Assembly (NCBI RefSeq): GCF_030541005.1
Contig: NZ_JASSVM010000006.1
Span: forward strand, 62,001 to 126,000
Direction: 5' to 3'
Length of the DNA stretch: 64,000 nt
DNA from: Marinobacter sp. SS5-14b
GTDB lineage: Bacteria; Pseudomonadota; Gammaproteobacteria; Pseudomonadales; Oleiphilaceae
Under the pieces are notes generated by a model that was not told the origin of the DNA, searched no databases, and saw only the letters and a list, made by a program, of their open reading frames with translations. Position numbers and translations under genes: made by a program. Shown here piece by piece: positions 33,501 to 41,648 of the stretch; the first letter of the stretch is position 1; each line of letters starts with the position of its first letter.

Positions 33501-34945
33501 TCGAGTCACCACTGCTGCAAAACCTGTCAGGCTACATTGGCGGGCGCTGGACCGACAATTCCGGAGGCAACACCTTTGACGTGTTTAACCCGGCTACCCG
33601 GGAGCTGATTGCCAAAGTGCCATCCATGCCGGAAGACGACATTTTGGCCGCCGTAGAAGCGGGCAAGTCGGCCCTTCGCCTGACCAGCCCCTGGCCCATC
33701 GAAACTCGCCGCAAATGGCTGGAAGATATTCGTGATGGGCTGAAAGAGCACAAAGACGAGATTGGCCGGATTTTGTGCATGGAGCACGGCAAGCCGCTGA
33801 AAGAAGCCCAGGGGGAAGTTGAGTATGCGGCCGGCTTCTTTGATTACTGCGCCAAGCACATCAATGCTCTGGATGCCCACACGATCCCGGAAAAACCAAA
33901 AGACTGCACCTGGACCGTTCATTATCGGCCGGTTGGCGTGGTAGGCCTAATTGTGCCCTGGAACTTCCCGATTGGGATGATTGCCAAAAAGCTGTCTGCT
34001 GCGCTGGCCGCCGGTTGCCCGTCGGTGATCAAGCCAGCCAGTGAAACCCCGCTCACTATGGTGGCGCTGTTTGCCCTGATGGACAAACTGGACCTGCCGG
34101 ACGGCATGGTCAATCTGGTGATGGGGAAGGCCAGTGTGATCGGCAAGGTGCTGTGTGAGCACAAAGATGTGCCCATGCTCAGTTTTACCGGCTCCACCGA
34201 AGTGGGTCGCCGGCTGATTCTGGATACCGCAGAACAGGTGAAAAAACTGGCGTTGGAGCTGGGTGGCAACGCACCGTTTATTGTGTTTGACGATGCCGAC
34301 CTGGATGCCGCGGCGGATAACCTGATTGCCAACAAATTCCGCGGTGGCGGTCAGACCTGCGTGTGCGCCAACCGCGTGTTCATCCATGAAAAGGTGGCGG
34401 AAGCCTTCGGCCAGAAGCTGGCTGAGCGGGTGAGTCGCATGACCGTTGGCGACGGTATGAAAGACGGTGTCGATATCGGCCCACTGGTCAATCAGGCGGG
34501 CTTTGACAAGGTCAAACGCCACCTCGAAGACGCACTGGGCAAGGGTGCCAGCCTGGTGGCCGGTAAAACACCGGCTGACCTGGGCGATGGGCTGTTTTTC
34601 CCGCCAACCGTTGTGATGGGCGTGGATCGTGAGATGGCCTGCTACCAGGAAGAAACCTTTGGCCCATTGGTGCCCATGGCATTATTCCGCACCGAAGAGG
34701 AAGTGATTGAGGCGGGTAACGACACGGAGTTTGGCTTGGCGTCTTACGTATTCACTGCCAATGCAGAGCGTGCCCAACGGGTCGCTGCAGGCCTGAGATT
34801 TGGCCACGTTGGCTGGAATACCGGCACCGGCCCGACACCGGAAGCACCGTTTGGCGGTATGAAGGCCTCTGGTATTGGTCGCGAGGGTGGTCTGGAAGGG
34901 TTGTTCGAGTTTGTGGAAGCTCAAACCGTACCGCGTGGCTTCTAA
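33497..34945 (+). CDS. gabD: NAD(P)+-dependent succinate-semialdehyde dehydrogenase (GabD-like)
   Basis: A 482-residue aldehyde dehydrogenase. The catalytic-loop motif GQTCVCANRVF with the CxC pair, the general-base segment LELGGNAPFIVF and the cofactor segment GSTEVGRRL are those of GabD/ALDH5. It should oxidise succinate semialdehyde to succinate; related semialdehydes are possible. GAGGAG lies 6 nt upstream. It is divergent from the acetylpolyamine amidohydrolase gene, and together they could form the two ends of a putrescine/GABA route, although the intermediate aminotransferases are not in the window. Confidence 0.9.
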   Translation: MIESPLLQNLSGYIGGRWTDNSGGNTFDVFNPATRELIAKVPSMPEDDILAAVEAGKSALRLTSPWPIETRRKWLEDIRDGLKEHKDEIGRILCMEHGKPLKEAQGEVEYAAGFFDYCAKHINALDAHTIPEKPKDCTWTVHYRPVGVVGLIVPWNFPIGMIAKKLSAALAAGCPSVIKPASETPLTMVALFALMDKLDLPDGMVNLVMGKASVIGKVLCEHKDVPMLSFTGSTEVGRRLILDTAEQVKKLALELGGNAPFIVFDDADLDAAADNLIANKFRGGGQTCVCANRVFIHEKVAEAFGQKLAERVSRMTVGDGMKDGVDIGPLVNQAGFDKVKRHLEDALGKGASLVAGKTPADLGDGLFFPPTVVMGVDREMACYQEETFGPLVPMALFRTEEEVIEAGNDTEFGLASYVFTANAERAQRVAAGLRFGHVGWNTGTGPTPEAPFGGMKASGIGREGGLEGLFEFVEAQTVPRGF

Positions 34946-34950
34946 GACAT

Positions 34951-35104
34951 AAGCCCTCATCTTTTGAGGTGTCGCACGGGGGAGGTGCCCCTTCAGGACA
35001 CGCTACGAGCACATCCATGTGGGCTTGACTGTGGCCATCCATGGCCACAGACAGTCCTGAAGGGGCACCTCCCCCGCGCTCTTTCTGACTGCGGGTGAGG
35101 GCTT
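34951..35104. repeat. Large intergenic inverted-repeat element (copy 2)
   Basis: It has a perfect 23-bp inverted repeat with inner arm GGAGGTGCCCCTTCAGGAC (arms 34977-34999 and 35054-35076) and an additional outer 9-bp pair AAGCCCTCA/TGAGGGCTT (34951-34959, 35096-35104). The 54-bp spacer carries CACATCCATGTG (35010-35021) and CCATCCATGG (35035-35044). Order, spacing and flanking ACGCT and CAGAC words match copy 1 at 24713, while the arms differ completely. The element occupies most of the 306-bp gap between gabD and uvrD; the rest holds a candidate uvrD promoter. Function unknown. Confidence 0.9.
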
Positions 35105-35183
35105 TTCAAGCTGAGCATAGCTTGCCCTGGGAAGAAGTCCCCGTTCCTGTGCGTTAACTCAAAAGATCGACGGTTATCCCTGC

Positions 35184-35213
35184 CCGACAAACCTGCTTTT
35201 CTCCTGTTATACT
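35184..35213 (+). promoter_or_regulatory. Candidate sigma-70 promoter for uvrD
   Basis: CCGACA (35184-35189) and TATACT (35208-35213) are 18 bp apart and end 38 bp before the uvrD ATG. The -10 is a good match; the -35 is moderate. No LexA-type CTGT-N8-ACAG site was noticed here. Confidence 0.45.
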
Positions 35214-35251
35214 CTCAGGCCTGTTTATTTAACCAGTAAAAGCCAGGTGCT

Positions 35252-37417
35252 ATGGACGTTTCCCACATTATTGACCCCCTGAACGATGCCCAGCGCGAGG
35301 CTGTCACCGCTCAGAACGACCACCTGTTAGTGCTGGCTGGCGCGGGCAGTGGCAAAACCCGGGTGCTGGTGCACCGGATTGCCTGGCTAATGACGGTAGA
35401 CCGGGTGCCGCCCACCGGTATCCTGGCGGTGACCTTTACCAACAAGGCCGCCAAGGAGATGCGTTACCGCATCGAAGAGATGATGAATATTCCCTCCCGA
35501 GGGCTGTGGTTTGGCACCTTTCATGGTATTGCTCATCGCCTGCTTCGCTCACACTGGAAAGATGCCGGCCTGCCGGAAAATTTCCAGGTGCTAGACAGCG
35601 ACGATCAGCTGCGCATGGTCAAACGGGTGATGCGGGAGTTCCAGATTGATGAAAGCCAGTGGCCGCCCAAGCAGGCCCAGTGGTTTATCAACAGCCAGAA
35701 AGACGAAGGCCTGCGGGCGGACCATATCCAGGAGAACCCGGGCGACCATTTCACCAGTACCATGATCAAAATCTACCGCCAGTACGAAAAGCTCTGTCAG
35801 CAGGGTGGTCTGGTGGATTTCGGTGAGTTGCTGCTGCGCTCCCACGAACTCTGGCTGCACAGGCCAGAGTTGCTGAAGCACTATCAGCAGCGCTTCCAGC
35901 ACATTCTGGTGGACGAGTTCCAGGACACCAACACCATTCAATACGCCTGGCTGCAGGTACTGGCCAGCAATCGCGTACCGTTGACAGTGGTGGGGGATGA
36001 CGACCAGTCCATCTACGGCTGGCGTGGTGCCAAGATCGAAAACATTCAGCAGTACCAGCGGGACTTTCCCAATGCCCGGTTGGTCAGATTGGAACAGAAC
36101 TACCGCTCCACCCAGATGATCCTGAAAGCCGCCAACTCGGTGATCGCCAACAACCAGGGCCGTTTGGGCAAGGAGTTGTGGACCGACGGCCCGGATGGCG
36201 AACCCATCAGCCTGTACGCGGCATTCAATGAGCAGGACGAAGCCAACTACATCGCGGACTCCATCACCGCCTGGGTTAACGACGGCAACCTGCGCAGCGA
36301 GTCGGCGATCCTTTACCGATCCAATGCCCAGTCCCGGGTGCTGGAAGAATCCCTGATGCGCCAGGGCATTCCGTACCGGGTGTATGGCGGCCTGCGCTTT
36401 TACGATCGCCAGGAAATCCGCAACGCGCTGGCCTACTTGCGATTGGTGCAATACCACCGGGACGACGCCGCTTTCGAGCGGGTGGTGAACATTCCTACCC
36501 GGGGCATTGGGGCCAAGAGCCTGGCAGAGCTACGGGCGTACGCGACCGAACAGGGTATTTCCCTGTGGGAGTCCGCCGAGCGCATGCTGGCGGCCGGGCA
36601 AGTCAAAGGGCGGGCCAAAACCGGGCTGCAGTCGTTTATGGAGATCATCAACGAGTTGTCAGCCATGGTGGGTGATGCCTCACTGCAAGGCCTGATGAAG
36701 CAGGCCATCGAAAACAGCGGCCTGAAGGATTACCACGCCAGCGAAAAAGGCGAGAAGGGCCAGGCCCGGGTCGAAAACCTGGAAGAGCTGGTCAACGCGC
36801 TGTCGGATTTCGAGGTGGAAGACGGCGTCGATGCGTTGTCTGAGTTTATCGCCCAGGCAGCGCTGGACGCCGGTGAATCCCAGGCCGGCGACCACGAAGA
36901 CAGCGTGCAATTGATGACCCTGCACTCGGCCAAGGGCCTGGAGTTCCCGCTGGTTTTTCTGGCCGGCGTAGAGGAAGGTTTGTTCCCCCACAGCATGTCG
37001 CTGGAAGAGCCGGGGCGGATGGAAGAGGAGCGCCGCCTGGCCTATGTCGGCATTACCCGGGCGATGAAAAAGCTGGTGCTTACTTACGCCGAATCCCGCC
37101 GTCTGTACGGCCAGGAAAAGTTCCACGCGCTGTCGCGCTTTGTGCGGGAGATTCCCGCGGATTGCCTGCAGGAAGTCCGGTTACGCAACACCGTTACCCG
37201 CCCCGCCATGGTGGGGCGTCCCAATGAGAGCATGTTCAGTCAGGATTCTGCCCAGCAGTCCGGCTTCAGCCTTGGCCAGCGCGTACGCCATCCCAAGTTT
37301 GGCGAAGGCATTGTGATGAATTCCGAGGGCACCGGACACCACACCCGCATTCAGGTGAACTTCGATGAAGGGGCTAAGTGGCTGGTGCTGGCCTATGCGC
37401 CGTTGGAAGCCTGCTGA
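35252..37417 (+). CDS. uvrD: DNA helicase II UvrD
   Basis: A 721-residue SF1A helicase, the size of E. coli UvrD (720). Motifs are Walker A VLAGAGSGKTRVLVHRI, VDEFQDTNTIQYAWL, VVGDDDQSIYGWRGA, LEQNYRST, MTLHSAKGLEFPLVFL and LAYVGITRAMKKL. The C-terminus has the UvrD-type tail RVRHPKFGEGIV that binds partners such as RNA polymerase or MutL. It acts in nucleotide-excision and mismatch repair. No strong Shine-Dalgarno is visible (CCAGGTG). It is followed by mntP after 39 bp, possibly co-transcribed. Confidence 0.96.
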   Translation: MDVSHIIDPLNDAQREAVTAQNDHLLVLAGAGSGKTRVLVHRIAWLMTVDRVPPTGILAVTFTNKAAKEMRYRIEEMMNIPSRGLWFGTFHGIAHRLLRSHWKDAGLPENFQVLDSDDQLRMVKRVMREFQIDESQWPPKQAQWFINSQKDEGLRADHIQENPGDHFTSTMIKIYRQYEKLCQQGGLVDFGELLLRSHELWLHRPELLKHYQQRFQHILVDEFQDTNTIQYAWLQVLASNRVPLTVVGDDDQSIYGWRGAKIENIQQYQRDFPNARLVRLEQNYRSTQMILKAANSVIANNQGRLGKELWTDGPDGEPISLYAAFNEQDEANYIADSITAWVNDGNLRSESAILYRSNAQSRVLEESLMRQGIPYRVYGGLRFYDRQEIRNALAYLRLVQYHRDDAAFERVVNIPTRGIGAKSLAELRAYATEQGISLWESAERMLAAGQVKGRAKTGLQSFMEIINELSAMVGDASLQGLMKQAIENSGLKDYHASEKGEKGQARVENLEELVNALSDFEVEDGVDALSEFIAQAALDAGESQAGDHEDSVQLMTLHSAKGLEFPLVFLAGVEEGLFPHSMSLEEPGRMEEERRLAYVGITRAMKKLVLTYAESRRLYGQEKFHALSRFVREIPADCLQEVRLRNTVTRPAMVGRPNESMFSQDSAQQSGFSLGQRVRHPKFGEGIVMNSEGTGHHTRIQVNFDEGAKWLVLAYAPLEAC

Positions 37418-37456
37418 TAGAATGCCGGCCGATTTTGTAATCAGAGATTCAAAAGC

Positions 37457-37996
37457 ATGATTGAGGTGTTGGTTTTGGCGGTGGCGCTGAGCATGGATGC
37501 CTTCGCGGTGTCGATTGGACTGGGTTCCAAGCACACGAGAAAAACGTCGTCGCTGGCCCTTATGGCGGGGCTGTATTTCGGGGTGTTTCAGGGCCTGATG
37601 CCACTGATTGGCTACCTGGGCGGTAAAGGCGTGCTGGGCTGGGTGGAAGCCTATGCACCCTGGATTGCCTTCCTCCTGTTGACGCTCATCGGTGGCAAGA
37701 TGATTTATGAGGCGTTCGCAGAAGGGGTGGAGGAAGACATCGCCATCATTACCCAGCGCGTTATGTTGATGCTTGCCATTGCCACCAGCATTGATGCCAT
37801 GGCCGCGGGATTTGCCCTGACTCTTCTGGATGTTGCGCCCTTGCTGGCTTGCCTGATCATTGGTGTGATCACCTTCGTGTTCAGTGTTGCCGGGGTCTAC
37901 ATTGGTAGTCGGAGTGGCACCTTCCTCGAGGGCAAGGCGGAGTTTGTCGGTGGCGTGGTGATTGTGCTGATCGGACTCAAACTCCTGTTCATCTGA
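37457..37996 (+). CDS. mntP: Manganese efflux pump MntP
   Basis: A 179-residue protein with six predicted membrane helices in two triads, each with the acidic signature of MntP ([16 protein letters not shown] at the N-terminus and [16 protein letters not shown] in the second half). It exports Mn2+ across the inner membrane. In E. coli, mntP is controlled by a yybP-ykoY riboswitch and MntR; the 39 bp between uvrD and this ATG is too short for that riboswitch, so control must differ here. Confidence 0.93.
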   Translation: MIEVLVLAVALSMDAFAVSIGLGSKHTRKTSSLALMAGLYFGVFQGLMPLIGYLGGKGVLGWVEAYAPWIAFLLLTLIGGKMIYEAFAEGVEEDIAIITQRVMLMLAIATSIDAMAAGFALTLLDVAPLLACLIIGVITFVFSVAGVYIGSRSGTFLEGKAEFVGGVVIVLIGLKLLFI

Positions 37997-38022
37997 GCCC
38001 GGTCAGAGCGGATCACATCAGA

Positions 38023-38820
38023 TCACATCAGCACCGCGTAGATCACGGCCGCCAGAATGACCCGGTAAATCACGTAAGGCCACATGCCGACTTTATTGAG
38101 CCACTTCAGGAAGAAGTGGATCGCGGTAATGGCCATCAGGAACGAGGTTACCCCGCCGATCAGAAAGCCGCTCCAGTCTACGATGACATCCGAGGTAGCT
38201 ACTTCCAGCAGCTTGACGGCAGAGGCCAGCACGATAATGGGAATGGCCAGCAGGAACGAAAACCGGGACGCGGTTTCCCGGGTCATGCCCAGGAACAGGC
38301 CTGCGGTGATGGTCACACCGGAGCGAGAGGTGCCGGGCACCAGCGCCATGGCCTGAGCAATACCGACCAGCACCGCGTCTTTCCAGTTAAGTCTGTCCAG
38401 TGTACGTTGATGTTTTGGCAGCCAGTCTGCAACGCCCAGCAGCAAGCCGAAAAACAGCGTGGTGAAGAAGATCACTTCCACCGCCCGCAATTCGTTGTCG
38501 ATCATGTCCAGCAAGGCCAGGCCCGCGAGGCCCGCCGGGATGGTGCCGATCACCAGATACCACGCCAACGCGCCTTGGCCGACGATCCTGCGTTGGCCGA
38601 TTGAGATCACGCCATCGCGCGCGACGCCGAACACATCCCGCCGGAAATACAGCACCACCGCCAGCAGCGTGCCCAGATGGACCGACAGGTCAAAACCGAC
38701 ACCCTGGTCGTCCCAGCCGAAAAACGCCGGAGTCAGGATCAGGTGAGCAGAGCTCGAAATGGGCAGAAATTCAGTCAGTCCCTGGAGAAGGCCAAGGAAA
38801 AGGGCCTGGTAAAAATCCAT
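38023..38820 (-). CDS. uppP: Undecaprenyl-diphosphatase UppP (BacA)
   Basis: A 265-residue inner-membrane phosphatase with the two diagnostic motifs GLTEFLPISSSAH (about residues 15-27) and VPGTSRSGVTITAGL (about 160-174). It recycles undecaprenyl pyrophosphate to the monophosphate carrier used for peptidoglycan and other wall polymers, and gives bacitracin tolerance when abundant. It is convergent with mntP (26 bp gap) and separated by 130 bp from acr3. Confidence 0.95.
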   Translation of the reverse strand: MDFYQALFLGLLQGLTEFLPISSSAHLILTPAFFGWDDQGVGFDLSVHLGTLLAVVLYFRRDVFGVARDGVISIGQRRIVGQGALAWYLVIGTIPAGLAGLALLDMIDNELRAVEVIFFTTLFFGLLLGVADWLPKHQRTLDRLNWKDAVLVGIAQAMALVPGTSRSGVTITAGLFLGMTRETASRFSFLLAIPIIVLASAVKLLEVATSDVIVDWSGFLIGGVTSFLMAITAIHFFLKWLNKVGMWPYVIYRVILAAVIYAVLM

Positions 38821-38917
38821 GCTGTCGGTTCCGTTCGGGTCAGGAGATTACGATCTAAAGCGATGACAAGTCGGGCGGGATATTAGCAGGGTGGCGACTG
38901 GCTGAACAGATTGCCGA

Positions 38918-38938
38918 CCCCGGGATGGCAGCCCGGGG
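38918..38938. terminator. 7-bp GC hairpin downstream of acr3
   Basis: CCCCGGG (38918-38924) and CCCGGGG (38932-38938) flank ATGGCAG, 13 bp past the acr3 stop on the leftward strand. It is a likely transcription-end hairpin for the arsH-acr3 transcript. No T-run follows, so it is not a textbook intrinsic terminator. Confidence 0.5.
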
Positions 38939-38950
38939 CTATGCGAGGCA

Positions 38951-40021
38951 TCAGGCGGGGAATCTGTCCCGGGTGTTGTTGGCAATGCGCACCAGCATCA
39001 ACATCAGCGGCACTTCCACCAGCACGCCAACCACGGTGGCCAGCGCCGCACCGGATTGCAGGCCAAACAGCGCAATGGCGGCCGCCACGGCCAGCTCGAA
39101 GAAGTTGCTGGCGCCAATCATGGCTCCCGGCGCTGCAATGCAGTGGCGCACCTTCCACAACCGGGCCCAGCCGTAGGCGATGAAGAAGATCAGTACGGTC
39201 TGGATGATCAGGGGTACCGCAATCAGCGCAATGTGCAGCGGGTTTTCCAGAATCACCTCACCCTGAAAGGCAAACAGCAATACCAGAGTGACAATCAGGG
39301 CAGCCGGCGTCACTGGCCCCAGCCGCTTCATAAACACCTCGTTGTACCATTGCTCGCCACGGCGGGCGATCAGGGTACGGCGGGTGAGGTAGCCCGCAGT
39401 GAGGGGAATGACGATGTATAGGACTACCGACAGGATGACGGTATCCCAGGGCACCTGAATATCGGAAATACCCAGCAGGAACACCACAATGGGTGCGAAG
39501 GCAAACAACATGATGATGTCGTTCAGGGACACCTGCACCAGCGTGTAGGCGGCATCGCCTTTGGTCAGATAGCTCCAGACAAACACCATCGCCGTGCAGG
39601 GGGCGGCGCCCAGCAGAATGGCGCCGGCCAGGTATTCGCTGGCCAGTTGCGGGGCGATCCAGGGCTCAAACACCACCATCAGGAAGAACCAGGCAATGGC
39701 GAACATGGTGAAGGGTTTGATCAGCCAGTTCACAATGGTGGTGATGGCCAGGCCCTTGGGTTCTTTGCGCACGTCGACGATGGAGTTGAAATCAATCTGC
39801 GCCATCATCGGGAAAATCATCGCCCAGATCAGGATGGCGATGGGGATGGACACCTGGGCGTATTCAAAGCGCGACAGGGTTTCCGGCACAGACGGCGCCA
39901 GCTGGCCCAGTGCTACGCCTGCCACAATGGCCAGCGCCACCCACACGGACAGGTAGCGCCCGAACAGGTCCATTCCGCCTTCGGTAGTTTCAGCCGGGTT
40001 CACATCGCTGTTACTGCTCAT
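38951..40021 (-). CDS. acr3: Arsenite efflux transporter Acr3
   Basis: A 356-residue transporter with about ten membrane helices. The key cysteine lies in LLGAAPCTAMVFVWSYL, and the family segments QVSLNDIIMLFAFAP and PGAMIGASNFFELAVA are present. Acr3 exports arsenite, driven by the proton gradient. It lies 10 bp after the arsH reading frame and shares its transcript from the divergent promoter at 40769-40840. Context (arsC-arsR fusion, gapdh, arsJ) confirms the arsenic role. Confidence 0.95.
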   Translation of the reverse strand: MSSNSDVNPAETTEGGMDLFGRYLSVWVALAIVAGVALGQLAPSVPETLSRFEYAQVSIPIAILIWAMIFPMMAQIDFNSIVDVRKEPKGLAITTIVNWLIKPFTMFAIAWFFLMVVFEPWIAPQLASEYLAGAILLGAAPCTAMVFVWSYLTKGDAAYTLVQVSLNDIIMLFAFAPIVVFLLGISDIQVPWDTVILSVVLYIVIPLTAGYLTRRTLIARRGEQWYNEVFMKRLGPVTPAALIVTLVLLFAFQGEVILENPLHIALIAVPLIIQTVLIFFIAYGWARLWKVRHCIAAPGAMIGASNFFELAVAAAIALFGLQSGAALATVVGVLVEVPLMLMLVRIANNTRDRFPA

Positions 40022-40031
40022 GGGTCGCCTC

Positions 40032-40751
40032 TCAGATGGAGCGTTGGTTCACACGCTTCGACAGTTCTTCGGCGCTTTCCTTGCGTTCGGAGTAGCGGTC
40101 GGTGAGGTAATCACTGCGGTCCCGTACCAGCAGGGTGAACTTTACCAGCTCCTCCATGACATCCACGATACGGTCGTAGTACGCGGAAGGCTTCATCCGG
40201 TCGTTGTCGTCAAATTCCATGAACGCCTTGGGTACGGACGACTGGTTCGGGATGGTCACCATGCGCATCCACCGCCCCAGCACCCGCAGCTGGTTGACTG
40301 CGTTGAACGACTGGGAGCCGCCACATACCTGCATCACCGCCAGGGTTTTGCCCTGGGTCGGCCGAACGGCGCCCATGGACAGGGGAATCCAGTCGATCTG
40401 GGTTTTCATGATGCCGGTCATGGCCCCATGACGCTCCGGCGAGCACCACACCATGCCTTCGGACCATTCTGCCAGTTCCCGCAGTTCCTGAACCTTGGGG
40501 TGGCTGGCATCTTCGGCATCGGCCAGGGGCAGTCCCCTCGGATTAAAGACGCGGGTTTCCGCACCCATCGCTTCCAGCAGGCGGGCGGCTTCTTCCACCG
40601 CCAGGCGGCTGAAAGAGCGCTCGCGCAGGGAGCCGTACAGCAGCAGAATCCGCGGGCGGTGGCTTGAATGTGTTGCGCCTCACAGGTCCGTGTTGGTGGG
40701 TGTTTGAATCAGGTTAGTGTCAATGTTCGGTAGGTCGTCGAAGTTCATCAT
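40032..40751 (-). pseudogene. arsH: arsH (organoarsenical oxidase, NADPH-dependent FMN reductase) with in-frame stop
   Basis: The 240-codon frame starts at an ATG pair (40751/40748) and begins with an ArsH-like leader (FDDLPNIDTNLIQTP), then meets TGA at 40680-40682 (codon 24). The same frame continues at once into the conserved core: [15 protein letters not shown] (FMN phosphate loop), [29 protein letters not shown] and the C-terminal SKRVNQRSI. No frameshift is needed; only the TGA breaks it. The first normal downstream start, GTG at 40598, loses the FMN loop. So the gene is disrupted, unless readthrough, an ATT/CTG start or a sequence error is involved. ArsH oxidises trivalent methylarsenicals. 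Confidence 0.82.
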
Positions 40752-40768
40752 GGAGCCAGTTTGCCATC

Positions 40769-40840
40769 TTTACTCTGTCACAGTTGCCGGCTATTATCGC
40801 AAAAACTGAATATATGGCAATTCGAATATACGGAATTCCG
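40769..40840. promoter_or_regulatory. Divergent ars promoters with shared -10 region and ArsR operator candidates
   Basis: Rightward: TTTACT (40769-40774), 17 bp, TATTAT (40792-40797). Leftward: TTGCCA (complement of 40815-40820), 16 bp, GATAAT (complement of 40793-40798). The two -10 boxes occupy the same bases. Palindromes ATTCGAAT (40820-40827) and CGGAATTCCG (40831-40840) touch the leftward -35 and the arsC-arsR ribosome-binding zone. An ArsR-type repressor bound here could block both directions. Assigned by eye. Confidence 0.6.
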
Positions 40841-40841
40841 C

Positions 40842-41606
40842 ATGAAAAGAAGAGTCCTGTTTGTCTGCACCGCCAACAGTGCCCGGTCACTAATGGCAGA
40901 AGCCTTGCTCCGGCACATGGCTGGAGACCGGTTCGAGGTAGCCAGTGCGGGTACTGAACCTGGTGAACCGCACCCGCTCGCGTTGCAGGTGCTGCAGGAA
41001 GCCGGCGTTCCGGTTGACGGGCTTTACAGCAAGTCGCTGTCTGAGTTGCAGGGCCAGTACTGGGATTACGTGATTACCCTGTGTGAAAAGGCCGCCCGGG
41101 AATGCGCGCGGGTATCTTCTGGTGCCCAGCAGATTGCCTGGGACTTTCCGGACCCGGCCGAGGCCAACCGGCACGCCACCTTTGCCTTGACGCTGAAAGA
41201 GATCAGGGAGCGTATCGGCCTGTTCACCCTGGTTCATCAGAAAGAGACTAGCCTGAAACCGGCGGACTACAACCCGGTGACTGTGTTCAAGGCCATGGCC
41301 GACGACCTGCGCCTGGCGGCCCTGCTGCTGATCAAGGATCAAGGCAAGCTGTGCGTGTGCGAGCTGACGGAGGCGTTTGAAGTCTCTCAGCCAAAAGTCA
41401 GCCGCCATCTGGCCACACTTCGGGATGCCGGCCTGCTGGAAACAGAGCGCCGGGGCCAATGGGTCTATTATTACCTTCATCCGCATCTGCCAGGCTGGGT
41501 GGTGCGGGTTCTGGAGGAAACCGCCCGGAACAATACGGCACTGATCGGGCAGCCCCTGGTCAGATTGCAGGCCATGGCAGACCGCCCGGCGGTGCAGTGC
41601 CCCTGA
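40842..41606 (+). CDS. Fused thioredoxin-coupled arsenate reductase (ArsC) and ArsR repressor
   Basis: A 254-residue two-domain protein. Residues 1-140 are a low-molecular-weight phosphatase fold with Cys9 in VCTANSARS (CX5R), Cys81 and Cys88 and the DFPDP loop; Cys9/81/88 match the Cys10/82/89 triad of plasmid pI258 ArsC, so arsenate reduction with thioredoxin is expected. Residues 145-235 are an ArsR winged helix with the arsenite site Cys171/Cys173 (KLCVCELTEAF) and recognition helix SQPKVSRHLATLR. One polypeptide therefore both makes arsenite and senses it. It leads a rightward operon with gapdh and arsJ and probably represses its own promoter. The upstream in-frame start at 40761 is not needed. 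Confidence 0.92.
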   Translation: MKRRVLFVCTANSARSLMAEALLRHMAGDRFEVASAGTEPGEPHPLALQVLQEAGVPVDGLYSKSLSELQGQYWDYVITLCEKAARECARVSSGAQQIAWDFPDPAEANRHATFALTLKEIRERIGLFTLVHQKETSLKPADYNPVTVFKAMADDLRLAALLLIKDQGKLCVCELTEAFEVSQPKVSRHLATLRDAGLLETERRGQWVYYYLHPHLPGWVVRVLEETARNNTALIGQPLVRLQAMADRPAVQCP

Positions 41607-41648
41607 TCACGAATTTAAACGGATTGCGAAACTCGCAAGGAGAACACC

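Noticed and set aside
38020..38035. Short tandem repeat of GATCACATCA next to the uppP stop
   Set aside because: Only two short units; too little to call a functional repeat.
40680..40682. TGA in arsH as a selenocysteine codon, given mnmH (selenium use) in the window
   Set aside because: The codon lies in a variable linker with no conserved Cys in ArsH, and no SECIS-like hairpin follows it within the next 40 nt.
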